Below the pieces are notes generated by a model. It had not been told where the DNA came from. It searched no databases and saw only the letters and a program-made list of their open reading frames with translations. Shown here one piece after another: positions 1 through 12,678 of a stretch of 64,000 bases of DNA. Source of the stretch: Mycteria americana (Eukaryota; Chordata; Aves; Ciconiiformes; Ciconiidae); the NCBI RefSeq assembly GCF_035582795.1, contig NC_134373.1:14964001-15028000 (forward strand), written 5' to 3'. Each line of letters opens with the position of its first letter. Position 1 is the stretch's first letter. A program made the position numbers and the translations under genes.

Positions 1-234
1 CTTGCTTCAAAGCCCGAGGAGGGCTGGGTCCCCAGACCAGGCTCTGACCTAGCTGGCAGCTTTCTCAGTCTCTTCCCAGAGCTGTGATTTGGAGCAGGTG
101 AGGGCTCGCACGCAGCTAAGCCCCGTTTCCAGTGCTTGCCAGGGCCAGAGAGAGTCGCAAGGCTCCAACCTGAACTTCCCCAACGTTTAATTTGGAGCTG
201 TTATTTATAGGCATTTGCATAGGGCTCATGACTG

Positions 235-370
235 CACCTGGCAAACAGTAATGATGGGATCCTCACGAGAGCCTGAGAGGTGAGAAGGCAGAGAGGAGCA
301 GTGGCTGGCCCAAGGTCACACAGGAAGTTTGCAGCACAGCCAAGAATAGAAGCCAGCCTTGATTAGACAG
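235..370 (+). repeat. MIR-like SINE fragment
   Basis: The segment contains TGGCCCAAGGTCACACAGGAAG, closely resembling the conserved core of MIR/CORE-SINE elements (GCCCAAGGTCACACAGC). It is preceded by a degenerate GAGG..GAGAAG stretch and followed by a CAGCCAAGAATAGAAGCCAG tail, in the order expected of the MIR consensus. It is old and diverged, and lies in NRP2 intron 2. Identified from memory of the consensus. Confidence 0.6.
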
Positions 371-1912
371 ATTATATTATATTGGAGGAGTCTGGCCTAG
401 ATAGACAGAGAGACAAATAGGTACTGACTGCATGCCAACAGCCCCAAATTTGGGAATGCCCAGTGTTGACTTGAGCCTTCGAGGCCTCTGGTCTGCTTGA
501 ACCATATGTCACGGTGTCTCGAATGCATCTGCTGAGAATAGGAAGAGAAACTGCAATTCTAGTGAAATTCAGCAAGCGTTAATACTCTGCAGGTAGCTGG
601 GGGAAGGCATGGGGAACCTGCTTAGCCATAACGTCAGCTGGTAAATGCAATTGTTCCCTTTGAAAAGGTAGCAGGTAGTTCATTTCTCAGAAATTGTTGT
701 AAAAAGCATAAGGTTTTTTAAACATCCTCTAAGAAAAGGATGTTTCTTAGAAATGAAATACCAGCTGCAGTATAGAGATGGTTAAGAAATGGTGAACCAG
801 AAGCTCTGTGCTTGTTTTGCCATCAAGGGGCGGCTAGAATTAATGTCCATTACATGCTCGCTGGCTTAGTCGATTTTTCTGTGTCACCACCCATCTTCAC
901 ACACCACCTTCAAACCAAATCCTTATTTCATGGGTGGTTACATTGTGAAAGACAAGAAAACTTTTCTGTGATGTTTATACAATCTTGAGCAACTGCAGGA
1001 CACACCCTTCAAAGGTTAAATTGCTGCAGAAACTATGGGGGACTTCTAAACGGTATTTTTTTTATAGCCATGATAGCAGAGTCAAGCACCTCTGCTGTCT
1101 GATGAAACAAGAGCAATGAAGTTTGATCTTAGCTGCCAGCCCTTAATCAGAGCAATTAATTATAAATACAGCAGATGAATTGGATTCTCCTTTGACTTGA
1201 ACTGGTTTTACACATGTGTAACTCATCATTTTAAGGGTAATCACTCCTAATTTATCCTGGGGTGAGAAGAGAATCAGTCCTCATAGACACAGATCGTGAT
1301 ACAAATTTGTGCACAGACCTAAAAAGCTGTATCATATCTAGCTTTAGCCAACTAAACCTCCTCTGCTCTCAGTGGAAGCAGACTCCTCACACCCAGCTTG
1401 GGATGGGATTAATTGCTCTTCTGCACCGACAACAGAGGTAGTTTAAACCACTCTCGCTGACTGGACCTGGACTTTAGGTGGCTGAACGTAGGAGAGATGA
1501 ATCTCTTCTCAGTCTGCAGCTCGTGGGGCCGTTTTTGCCCGTGCTGAGGCAAAAGATGCACACAAAGCAGGCAGAGCTTGCCCTTGTCTTGCCCTGATGG
1601 AAATAAATGCCCCTGGCAACAGCAGAGACACACAGGCTATCATTGCTGTGAATCTGAAGGGATTTCACTGGATTTCAGTGACTAAAATGACCAAAATCCG
1701 GTGGCAGCAGGGGGAGGGCCAGGCCGGGGGGGGCATAATTGCTTAGGATTTCTCGGAAGTTTGTTTTGAATTGGCTGCGTCCAGTTCCATCTTGTGTAAT
1801 CACAGTATTGTGGGGTTTTGTAATCATTCCACTGTGCTTTGGATTCTTTTCTTATCTCCTCAAAAATCTGACCAGAATTTCTGAGAAATGAGAAAAATCC
1901 AGTCATCCAGTC

Positions 1913-1960
1913 AAAAAAAAGAAAAAAAAAAGGGGGAAAAAAAAAAAGAGAGAGAGAGAA
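1913..1960 (+). repeat. Purine tract (A/G-rich simple repeat)
   Basis: Uninterrupted purine run of A8, G, A10, G5, A11 followed by (GA)n. On the NRP2 strand it is a long polypyrimidine tract within intron 2. Confidence 0.9.
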
Positions 1961-4900
1961 AATAACCCTAACAGATTGGAAAAGTTCTTCAAAAATGCCT
2001 TGAAGACAAAAAATGGAAACTACAAATAGCCTCTATTTATACTCCTTGGGTTGTTTTCACCCCCGTACAAGCACCACCGATGGGAAGTCTTTCAACAGTT
2101 ACCGTTAACTTATGCAGGGGAAAAAAAAAAAGGTAGACAAAATACATCTTGCAAAGGGAAGAATAAAACATAGCTGCAAACTGCTCCTGTGGCAAGTTCT
2201 GATTCAGGAGGGAACTTCAGCTCCTGGCATGCTGCGTGCTGCTGCCCCCCGCCCCCCGGGACGGGAGAGCAAAGGCTCCCGCGCTTCCCGCTCCTCCTCA
2301 GGCTGCCTTCTTCAAGCTGTGTTGCCAGATCGCTGCGGAAAGGCGCGTTGGAGTAGAGAAGTGCTCTCATCTGGGGCATGTCTGGAAAACCGTTCATTAT
2401 ATAAGAAAACAAGATGTGCTAATGTGCACTTTAGGGGTTTTCTGCAGGCTGTTGTTCAGGAGTTACACATGGCTGTTTAATTTTATTTCTGTCTCCAAAA
2501 CCGTCTATAAATTCCTCACCCTTCTATCTTTAGCTGCAGGGGTCTTTTGTTGCAAGATGTCTTTGGTATTCTTTGGGGGGAAAAATCATGGTGAAACCAG
2601 GAATAAAATGTATAAAGCATGTTAAGAATAGCCCCCCTTTCCACGGCATTCTGCCTTCTGTTGCTGCTCTGAGGGAACTGAAGCAACTCACAACCTTTTC
2701 ATACCCCAAAATGCAGGACACTTGAGAAACTGCATTTGCACTTTCCTCCTTCTGCTACAATCCATCTGTGGAAAAAAATAGACTTTGGTTTCTATGTCAT
2801 TTTACTGTCACCACTCACAGGCACTTGATCACTAAGAGAAAGAAAAAAAATGTATATAATAAAAGATAACAACCACAAGAGGAAAATTTACTGCCGAAAA
2901 GCAGCAGAGCAGGGAGTAGGCAGGGGGCAAATGCTCACTTTGCAGTGGGGGGAACAGGTGAACAGGCTCCCATCTCCTGATGGGATCCAGTGCCCAAAGC
3001 CCAGGCAATAGACGGAGACCAGTTTGGGCCAGGCTGGCCCTGGTGGCTGAAGGTCTGGGACGGGCTGGCAGGTGCTGATGAGGATTAGGGGACGCTCACA
3101 TACTCTGCTGTGCCAGCCCTGTTCCCAGGGGAGAACACCCTCCACGGAGCCGTAGTGAGGGATGTCCCATCGCACCTCGCTGGCATGGTATCAGTCATGG
3201 CCTTAGACACAACACGCCATGAAGAACGAAAGAGCTGGTAATAACTGGGATCAGATGGGAGCTTTGCAGCTCGGCTTTCCACATATCACTCATTTGCACT
3301 GGCTTTTTTCAGCACAAAACCGAAACAAATACTCATTAAGCACCAATTGTATAAAGGAGGTTGCAAGAACAGAGCCCTGACCAGCCCTCCCTCGCGCTCC
3401 TGGCTGCCTGTACCTCGTTAATGACGGATGGTCACCCTGGGACCAGCCCACCACGGGGCAGCTTTCTGACCCTGCAGTTTCTCAGACACAGCCTGTTCAC
3501 AGCCCAGCTCCTGCCTTAGCCCATGCACAAGTAAGCAAAGCTTTGCTGCCAAGACTGGCCTGCAGCCTCCGCTATTTGGGCACTTCCACAACAACCCGAC
3601 CGTGCCAGCTTGTAGTAAGAGTGGTTTCTGGGGCAAACAGCACACCAAACCTGCCCAGTCCCTCCTTGCATGCTGTGTAGGTAGCACAGCATTTCCTATC
3701 CCCTTCTCCTCCCAAAATATGGGCACTTGCAGCTCAATAGCCATCTGAACCAAGCCTCGCTGAGGGCCTGAGCACCCTCAATGCCCGGACAAGGGCGAGC
3801 GCTGTGCCATGCACACATCACGCCTTGCTGTGCATTCGCGGCAGCAGTGGCCTCCCACCCAGGTCTCGGAGGCAGCAGTATCTGTCTGCGGGGCGTGGGA
3901 GGAATTAGCCACTTGCAGGGCTGGTCGGTACCCCTGAGGTGAGCCCAGCCCTGCCTGGGACAGCAGACTGGAGAGGCAGCCATGCTGAGACGGGAGAGGG
4001 AGCCAGAGACGAGGGAGTGGATCTGCTGCGTGAAGCTGGTTGGTACCTTTTCTCCTTAATGCACGCTGGGAACAGGGGGATGGGAGCATCCCCGTTTCTC
4101 CCCCAAACAAGGGCCCTGCCACTGCTTTGTTCAGGAAGATTTTCTTTGAAGCAACCCTTTGTGTCACCCTCTCGCTCAGCTGTGGCGGTGCGTCTGCTTT
4201 GTCCTGCCAGCTCAGCCATGGAGTGTTTACAAGCCTCCCTCACCCTTCCAGGCTGTGGTTCAGCTCCATTGACACTGAAGGCAACAGACTTCTCTCTCGG
4301 CGTGTGATGAATCAATTACTTCCTCTGACACTCTATTACTATAGCCCTTACATCTCCAGATTGCAGATGAAAAGACAGGCTGAGAAGGGGGACAGGGAAG
4401 GGGAGAGGTCTCCTGAGGTCTCCTTCAATTGAGTTGTTGGACATCTGAAGAAATCCCCATCTGCCATATTTAAAGACACAGAGAGATGTTTTGCTCCTGA
4501 ACGGCAGAAAAATCAGAGGGTTTTCACAAAAGAAAACCTAAGAAATCAAATGGGTCAAAAAACTTCAACAAGACGCAGTGAACATAGATCAATGGTGAGT
4601 CAGTCCCCTCTGCTGATGGAGATCCCAGACCTTGTTCCTGCCCATGATTATCAGCCAAACATCAGCATTACCAAAGGCACAACGTGCGAGAGCCAGGCGT
4701 TACACCTTCCCTTTTCACTGCAAAATAACAATGTAAATGAAACCTCACACTAACACTCGCAAAAGAGGAAGGAAGCTGAGCACATGCCTCAAACTCTTGT
4801 GCTGCTGGCGGGGGGGTCCTACTCCCTGTTGGACATCCGTCAACAACCCCAGCCCCGAGGGTTCCCTGGAGGTTTCTAATACGTTGAGCACTTCCCATGC

Positions 4901-5935
4901 AAACACCCTGCACGCGGCACCGCCTCGGCAGGCACGGGGCTGAGCGCGGGGGCTCTCCCACCGCCAGCGGGCGAGCGCTGCTTGTCGCAGCACAGGGGGA
5001 CCCCACCTCAAAACACAGGGGCGTGCCCCTCCTCACGCTGACCGCAACGTCTTCCGCACCTCTGCGAGAAGTGACATCTGGGGCAGCCACAGCGCACACA
5101 CGCAGCAGCCGCCCTGCCAGTTTCTGTGCCGTTTGTAACGGGGCTAAGTCCTTGGCATAGGATTTCTGCTGTCAGACCCCACTGCTTCAGGCTCTGCTTC
5201 TAGCCATATATTAAACGCTAATATCTCCATGTCTGACCCAGTGCTACTTTAAAACTACCACCAGACTACTGGACTGTGATTGCTCAGCAACGCTCTGTGT
5301 AGATACCAAAAATTCCTTGGGATTCAAGGGGGGAAAAAAACCCCAACAGAAAACCCCAGGTTATTCGCTCTTTCTAATGATCTACTGATCTACTTGCTAA
5401 GCCAGCGTTAAGGAAGGCTTTCTATGGTGTGTTTGAACTGATATATCAAAGACAGTTGCTTAAAACATCCTAGCTGTGATTAGTGGACCATGACTGCTAT
5501 TAACTTATAAGGAATTCCAGGATCACCAGGCTGTGGTTTGCAACATATTATTACATTGCCATTCAATGGTGGTGTGCAGCCGCTTGATTTAAAGAAAACG
5601 GAGAACTAGTCTCAGACTAAAACCTAACCTCCCCCAATTCTTTCAAATAAGCTCTGTGCTGAGCTCTGGCCAAAAGCAACCAGAAATTTCTTCTGTTTTC
5701 AGTCTGCTCTTTGCAGTCTGTTCTTTTTATTTTGCATTCATATTTAATTGCAGAATTCACACCCGGCCAGAAAAGGCTGGGAACAAACCAATCATCGTCT
5801 GCAGCGCTCTGACCTGCTCCTGTGTGATGCTGCTATGCAGCAGCCTTTGGAGAGGCGTGCAATGCACTGCTGCTAGCTCGACTGGGTTCTATGCCTGCAA
5901 ATGCCCAGGTCCTCTCTTCTTTATAGGGCGGGGAA

Positions 5936-6035
5936 TTTAAAGTGATTTGCCAAAGCAGGAACAGTAAATCAATAGCAGGGAGGGGGAAGAACCCAAATCT
6001 CACATCTCAGAGTCTGCCACTCCCCTGTTACAGCC
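5936..6035 (+). repeat. MIR-like SINE 3' fragment
   Basis: AGTGATTTGCCAAAGCAGGA, then CAGTAAATCAATAGCAGGGA and GAACCCAAATCTCACATCTC, follow the order of the 3' half of MIR-type elements (gtgacttgcccaaggtca, then a cag/gcagag block, then aacccaggtctc). It is diverged and lacks the tRNA-like head. Confidence 0.5.
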
Positions 6036-6761
6036 TGACAATAGGGATGATATCCATTAAAAAGGCTGCGTGTAGCTAAGGCAAACAGTTGCTCATTAAA
6101 AGCCTAAACCAGTTCCTATGGAAATCAAGGTAAAACCTCCCGCTGCCTTTACTGGGCTTTGCATCTGGTCCTTAACAAAAAAAGGGTAATTTTTTAAAAT
6201 ATCATTCTGGCACTCATTATGTTCACTAAGCCTTCTAACTCCCGCATCCAGACAGCAAACCCGTGACACGGAAGAACACTACTAACCCCGTTGTGTGATG
6301 CAAAAAAAGTGACCGAGACTCATATCCCCACAGGCATTTAGGCTCCTGAGGCTCACCTCTTTGGGATGAGGCTCTGCGAATGGTGTCACCCAGTGAGCTG
6401 GAGCACTGTTGCAAAGACAGCCAAGGGCCTTGAGCTCTTTGCTGAAAGCACGAGCATCTCAACGCTGTGGTTATCATCAGGCCGTTTCAGTGGGATTGCT
6501 CTACTACTGTCCTACGGCATCTGTGCTAAGCAGGGTCAGCAAAGGCGCAAGGGGCTTAGAGCCGGAGCGTGGCTTGCACTGCACGCTCACAAAAGGCAGA
6601 GGTTTCTGACACTTGTAGCTGGATCCTGAACCTAGTTAGTGAGGAGTCACCACAGCCAGCCCTGTGCTTGCTCCCTCCCCAGATGCTGTGGGGGACCCAC
6701 GGGTCCTGCTCCCTCCCTCGCTGGCCAGAGAGGCTGAGTAAGAAGCGAGTACACCACCACT

Positions 6762-6808
6762 TCCTCCTCCTCCTCCTCCTCCTCCTCCTCCTCCTCCTCC
6801 TCCTCCTC
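6762..6808 (+). repeat. (TCC)n microsatellite
   Basis: A pure trinucleotide run of nearly 16 TCC units in NRP2 intron 2; on the transcribed strand it is (GGA)n. It is pure enough to be polymorphic, and long polypurine GGA tracts can adopt triplex or G-rich structures (general knowledge). Confidence 0.97.
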
Positions 6809-7570
6809 GCTAGCAGGAAGGAGGGGGTCAGGTCTCTATCTCCAATGCTATTGTTCCCAGTGTCACCAGCTGGCCCTCAATTTGTCATCATGCCAACAGG
6901 AAACAAGGTGCAAAACCAGATCTGACTCCTACGCACCGGATGTCGGTGAGCCGGTGGGTCGTAGGAGACCCCAGGAGAGTGCCTTTGGGGCCATCACCTT
7001 CTGCAGAGCCTGGACTTGGCCTGTGCCCCCAGGGAGAGGCTCTGGGGCACAGGAAAGCACAGCCACGGAGTGAGCTAAGCTCTCACAGCTCTGTGGATGG
7101 GCAGCAGAGAAGAGAGATGTGGACAACCTGGAGCTGTTAACTCATGTGCTGGTCTGACACCGTCACAGCTAACCCATTCATTGATGTTTCATTTCGGAAA
7201 ATGACCCAGGCTTGATGGGAATTATGAACCATACAGCGGATGCCGGATGGAGTTAAAAAACGGTAGAAGCTCATTCGAAGACGAGTTGAGCTGCAGTGTC
7301 ATGTTACCCAGACTGAATTATTTCCTGTACATTACAAATGTTGCTTCTGGCTACCCATGCCACAAATGTATGAGCAAGCAAATGCCTTCCTTAACATCTC
7401 ATCTTTGACTTCCCCTCTCTGCAAAGTTAAAGCTTGACTCCCCCAGTGTTGCAGGAGATGCAGTCACTTCCCCTTGCATCCCAGCAAAGAACCCCCCCCA
7501 GCCCTGACATTCTCTAGTGCTCCAAATGCGTTTCTCTTTTCTAAGCATTTTCCCAATCTCAAGATGAACT

Positions 7571-7655
7571 GCATTGTTTCTAAAATGTTTACTAATAAGC
7601 TAATTATGCATACTTTTCAAAGCATTTACTAATTAGCTGTCCATAATTGCTGCCT
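7571..7655. promoter_or_regulatory. Candidate enhancer: homeodomain/POU-motif cluster in NRP2 intron 2
   Basis: AT-rich segment packed with TAAT cores: ACTAATAAGC, CTAATTATGCATAC (overlapping homeodomain and POU-octamer-like motif), ACTAATTAGC and CATAATTGC. It is embedded in GC-richer flanks. Function and conservation are inferred, not shown. Confidence 0.35.
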
Positions 7656-10600
7656 TGTCTACTCTTAACCTTCACTGATGGAAGGATGTCTTCTTGCAAT
7701 ATGATGCTCTTGTTTGAAGGAGATGGTCAAGAGAGCCAGGCTGCATACTGCAGCCACCAGCTGCCTGGCTGTCTGTGGGCGCTGGGGCTGGCTGCAGCTC
7801 CCCCCGCAGCCTGAGCAAGGGCCTCGGGCCAGCATCTCCGCTGCTCTCTAGGAAGGATGCAGAGCTGTTTTGGTCCAGTGACCAGCTTCCCGGAAGCACA
7901 GGAGATGGCCATGCTGCCATAAGAGGCCTTCGCTGGCTAGCCAGGCCCGTGTGCCTCACCCTTGGTACTTGGCCCAGGAACACCAGCATGTTACTGCCAG
8001 TGTCCCCTAGTAGGCAGCACCCTGTGAGACGGGTGCTGGGAGCGTGGTGTCTTCCCTTGCCAAACCTTGCTCCCCTCTGTCCTTCAGGCTGGGAGCAGGG
8101 GCATCTCCTGCCGTGCCTGCCCGGTATCCAGCACACACCAGGGTGCTGAACTCGGTTCAGTTCTCCTGGCACCACCGTGGCGCTTACGAGGTCACAGCAA
8201 CAACCGCATAAATTTCCTCATTACGGTGGCCCCAGTTCCCGTTTCTGGAAACCCCCAGGGCTTGACACGGGGAGCCAAAGTCAGGAGGAAGAGCCGGACT
8301 GTGCAGCTCCGGGCTGTCTCCAATCTGCCAGCTCCTGCCTGTTTTTGGAGCCCCGGGCCCCTGTCTCCAGCATTTGGCATGTGCCACCAGAGGGGGCTGC
8401 AAGCCACGGCAGCGGTCCCCCAGATCCTCCCCAGGCAGGGATCCCACCGATCGTAACCCAGTTGCTGCATGTGTCAGAAAGGGCTACAGAAAAACCCGCT
8501 GGCACGCTCCGATCGTCAGTCGGGCTTTTGTTTTTTAAAAATAACGGTCCTCTGGTGCAGATGTTATGACTCAGCTGAAAGGTCTTCTGCTTGCAGAGGG
8601 AGCACGAGCCCATCCGCCGCAGCCTGGAGGGAGCGTGCCTCTGCCGTGCGCGTACAGCACCGTCCCGGCACTCAACGGCAGCTCTGCCCGGCGTCATCCT
8701 CCGGCAGAGTCAGCCGAGTGCAGCCGGGGATGGCTGGCAGTAGCCAGTCTCGGGAGGGAGCTTTTAACGGTCCAAAGAGAAGCCCAGCAGCGGGAGGGAG
8801 GCACGAATGGAAAAGGTGGTTATAAATGCAGTGATTCACTCAGAGCTGAGGTTTCTGACTTGGATTTTCCAAGCAAGCAGCGCAGACAGAACAGCGAAAT
8901 GGCAATTAGGAAGGAGCGGGCAGCTCGGCTACGTGACTGTGCGAGCCGCGGACAGCCACCCCTATTGCACAGCTATGGCGAACGGTTCAGGTCACTCCTG
9001 GCATCACAACTGAACCCTGGCATGCACCAGGCTACCCAGCTACCACCGTGCCACGCGGGGAGTGGAAACACTTCGCCACAGCAGCAGCAGCGTGCTCTTT
9101 TCCACTGGATGCCACTTCCCCGTTCAGAGAGCAGATACCAACGGCGCGGGGCTGCAGTGCCTGAGCAACAGCTGTGCTCGCAGCACGGAGAGGAAGAAAC
9201 GGCGAGCAGACAGGCTATTACAATTATTTCCGAAGAGTTTGGCAGGTCTTTTACTGGAGCACCAAACTTCCCTTTTGGCTCTGCCATTACTGCTGTGGCC
9301 CCACGGCTGCAGGACAGCACAAACAATGGCCCGGGTCCCATACTCCCTGTCACAGCGTGCCCACCCTCCCGCAACAATCCCTGCTGTGCTGGCACACAAC
9401 AGCCACAACAGCAGGAAAAGGCCAATTTTCTTAACCTGAAGTGCCTTCCCAAAGTAAAGCGCTTCCTTGGGGCACAGATGAAGCAGAGAGAGAGAGAAAG
9501 TGAGAGGGAGGAATATGTTCTGGGGCTTCAATTACACCAAATGACTCCTTTCATGATGGTGGTGTGGGGGGGGGGGCGGTTACTGGACACAGCTGAAAAA
9601 TAAAAGCCCAGATGTGCCTCCAGAAAAACAATAGCAACAATCAGCAGCGAGCAGCCACCCCTGGCTGCCGCCTCCCGGCATCCACCCCTGGCTGATGCTC
9701 CTACCTCCAGGCAGGGAGGGCCGGCTGCCGAACCCGCTCTCCGCAGCCAGCTCTCGCTCCGGCGTCCGGGCAGCACCAGGTACGCAGGCCCTTTCCGGCC
9801 AGCTGCCCAGCAAAGGGGAAATCACTGACCTTTCCACAGAGGTCCCCAGGGGGCCAGGCACTGTACAAAACACAGGAGGAAACGCCTCCTGTCCCAAAGG
9901 GAAAGCTAAAGCAGATAGAAGGAAGGCCAGAAAGGACACGGTGAGACTAAAAAGACTTTTGCAGATATTTTTGTAGGCCTTAGAATGGGTTTTAGGAATG
10001 TAAATGTTATGCTTTATGAGGGAGAAACTTTAGCCTAATAAGGTAAAATGAAATGTCGAAGGAAGAAGCAACAGAGGAAAGCGTTATGGTGTTTAATTCT
10101 GGCAGCTGGAAGCACAGACTGGCCCCGCTCCTGCTCCGATAGCTGCCAGGTAGCAACACCAGAGTAGGAGGAACCTTGTCTGCCCAGAGACAGAGTGCCA
10201 CAATGGGCTTCATCAGCCTGTCACTTTTGTGTGAATGTGCTCTATATTAATGATCCGATGTCAAAAGAAGGGCTCTGCCCTGAGACTATATTTTCTTTGA
10301 TGCCGAACTCCTGTTCCTGTTAAGGTTCTCACCTGCAGCTGCAAGGAGGCCTTTGCTTCTTCATAAAATACCCTCTGACACTCAGATGAGACTTATTACT
10401 AGATGGTCACCTATTAGTACTGCTTAATGCCCAAGCATTACACAGTGTTAATACTTGTCTCCTTCTGGTAGGTCACTTAAAAAAATTAAAAAATCTCCCT
10501 CCTATCAGTTTCTTTCAGGCAGTGTTTATCATGCACTGTTTCCATTTGTTTGGTTATGCTTCCTATCAAGCACTGTCCATGAAGTTTTTTCAAACCTGCT

Positions 10601-11516
10601 CCTTTGCAGTGCTGGCTCTGGGGAGCAGGCACCCTAACTCAGCTTGGCTCCCAGCTCATACCTGTGGCCAGCAGAAGCCCAAGTGCACTGTGGATGAACC
10701 CTGTTTCACTTGCACACAGGTGCCAGCTGAGGGGATAGAGGTGCAGGCAACTTTGCTTTCAGGAGAGGTTTGATGTTAATACCTGGTTTCTGGAATGCAA
10801 CTGGATTGCAAAGGAGCTGAACTGAATCAGAGACCCTGACAGACCCTTCACCATTCACATCCCACATGGGGGACCAAACCTCTCCAACTCCAACCTTTCT
10901 GCTTTAACTAAAGCCTCCCTCATGCACATACACGCAGAAAGGGAAAGGGCGAGACCACATATCAGCCAGTCAGAAGATCTGCCGCAGTAAAGTAGAAAGC
11001 AGCGAAGGGACAACATCTCCAGTGCTCAGGCAGCCTTTCCAGCACAAACCACCTGCAGCTCAGGACCAGACCCTGCTCTCTCACAGGCAGCAAAACATGG
11101 CAAAATTTGTCCAAGGTGCTCAGAGCTAAAATTTACAGCTTCCTACATGTAGAGGAAAAGCCAGGTGCCCGTGGGGGTTTCTGGCTCTCTGGCCAACGTG
11201 GCTTTGCCTGCCCAAGACCTTGGAGAGGCAGAAGCTGGAGTCCCTCCTGCCCAGCTCAACCCCTGCCCTTCACACAACATTGCCCTGCCTGATACGTATC
11301 GCATACTCTGCTGACTGCGAATATAGGCCTATAAAGCTTTTATTACTGTGAATTTGGGGCAACTGCATTAGCTATGAGAAGGCTATACAGTTCAGCCTGT
11401 ACAAGCAATAATAAAAATGTGATAGCAACCATCATTCTCACGCGCACTGCCAAGGCCTTGTTGTGTTCATCTATGCCCATATTAAGCCTTTCTCTACCTT
11501 CTCCCCTCTAAACACA

Positions 11517-11590
11517 GGCCTGATCCTGCAAAGTGCTAAACACCTTGCACACACAGTGACTTCAGGGAGAGTTTGTGGTGCTCGAAGCCT
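11517..11590. repeat. Old palindromic interspersed repeat copy
   Basis: GCCTGATCCTGCAAAGTGCT, then a central GTGACTTCAGGGAGAG, then GTGGTGCTCGAAGCC form an imperfect inverted-repeat structure. The same family (tgatcctgcaaagtgct ... ttgacttcaatggga ... agcac) is familiar from archosaur and turtle genomes. I do not assign a family name. Confidence 0.5.
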
Positions 11591-12678
11591 TATTAGCACA
11601 GGCTTTTTCTGTAGGGGGTGATGAGATCCCCAATGACATCAATCAGCACACCTTCATTAGAGTTAGAGGAGCTACGCTGATTTATGGTAGCTGAGGATCC
11701 AGCTCCACACTGCATAACCTTCAGTACATCAAACCCATGCTGAATTCTTTGTTCTCCACAGGACTGATTCTACAGCCCCATAAATGCTTCCCCTGTCCCT
11801 CTGTCTTTTTTGCAAACAGAGTTCCCCTCTCCATATATAACCCCTTTTCAATCAACAGGACCAGCGTGTCTGGCAAGACTGCTGTGTCAGGCCCGTTTTA
11901 GGAGACCCCAAGCTCCGTCACAGCTCAGGCATCCCTGTAGCTGGCTGTGGATTCCAGATTAAACACACAGGTTTATACATCTGCTGAGACCATGTTATTA
12001 ACTCAGCCTTTTATGGTGCCCTTTGATGCCGTTAATTATTCTTTACTAGCTGTTAATTGTTTTTCCCCGGACATCTAGTTTTCCTCTAGTTTCCCTTCAT
12101 CTAGAGTCCCTTCTTAGAAGAAAAGAGAAAAAAGCAAACAAAACCAAACCCCCAGTTTACCAGACGCAGCAGAATAAGCACTGCGGAGAGTCAGATCCAG
12201 CCCAAGCAGCTCGGACCCCCAAGCCCCCAGCCTCACGCAGCCCGAGCCTGGGTCTCCAGCCCCGGGGCTCTCTATGCCATACCTCTGCCTAGTTACACGC
12301 CAGGAAATTGCTCTGCTCTCCCCGCACGGTTTAAAAGGACAGTGAGGCCACTTCAGCACTGAGAAAAACAAGCTGCCTTTTAACCCAAGTCAAACGTGGG
12401 TTGAAAGCCAGTTAGCTCTTGCTTTCAGGTGATATCAGGCTGAGTTAAGAACCATCAGTTCAATGCAGAGTAGGCTCATTCTATGTGTCCAAAGCAGCAT
12501 CTTATAACCACCCAGTCGGTAGAGGCACACTTGCCCCTGAAATGCAACAAGATGCAGCGCTACGGGGGCTCAGGATGATGCTTGTTTTCACAGGCAAGGA
12601 AGCACGAGGCCCATACCGCTAGGCAAAAGCGGGAAGAGGAGGTGACTAAGTACTAGAGAGGAAGAGGAAGGCTCTTAC

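Larger units (their letters stand above)
1..12678 (-). other. NRP2: NRP2 intron 2 (partial; continues beyond the left edge)
   Basis: Begins at the GTAAGA donor of exon 2 and runs off the window without reaching exon 3; none of the minus-strand open frames here resembles the second half of the CUB a1 domain. Contents noted: MIR-like fragments at about 235-370 and 5936-6035, a purine tract near 1.9 kb, a (TCC)n microsatellite at 6762, an AT-rich homeodomain-motif cluster at 7.57 kb, a long plus-strand open frame at 8566-9603, and a palindromic repeat copy at 11517-11590. The remainder is unique-looking non-coding DNA in which I see no gene. Confidence 0.8.
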
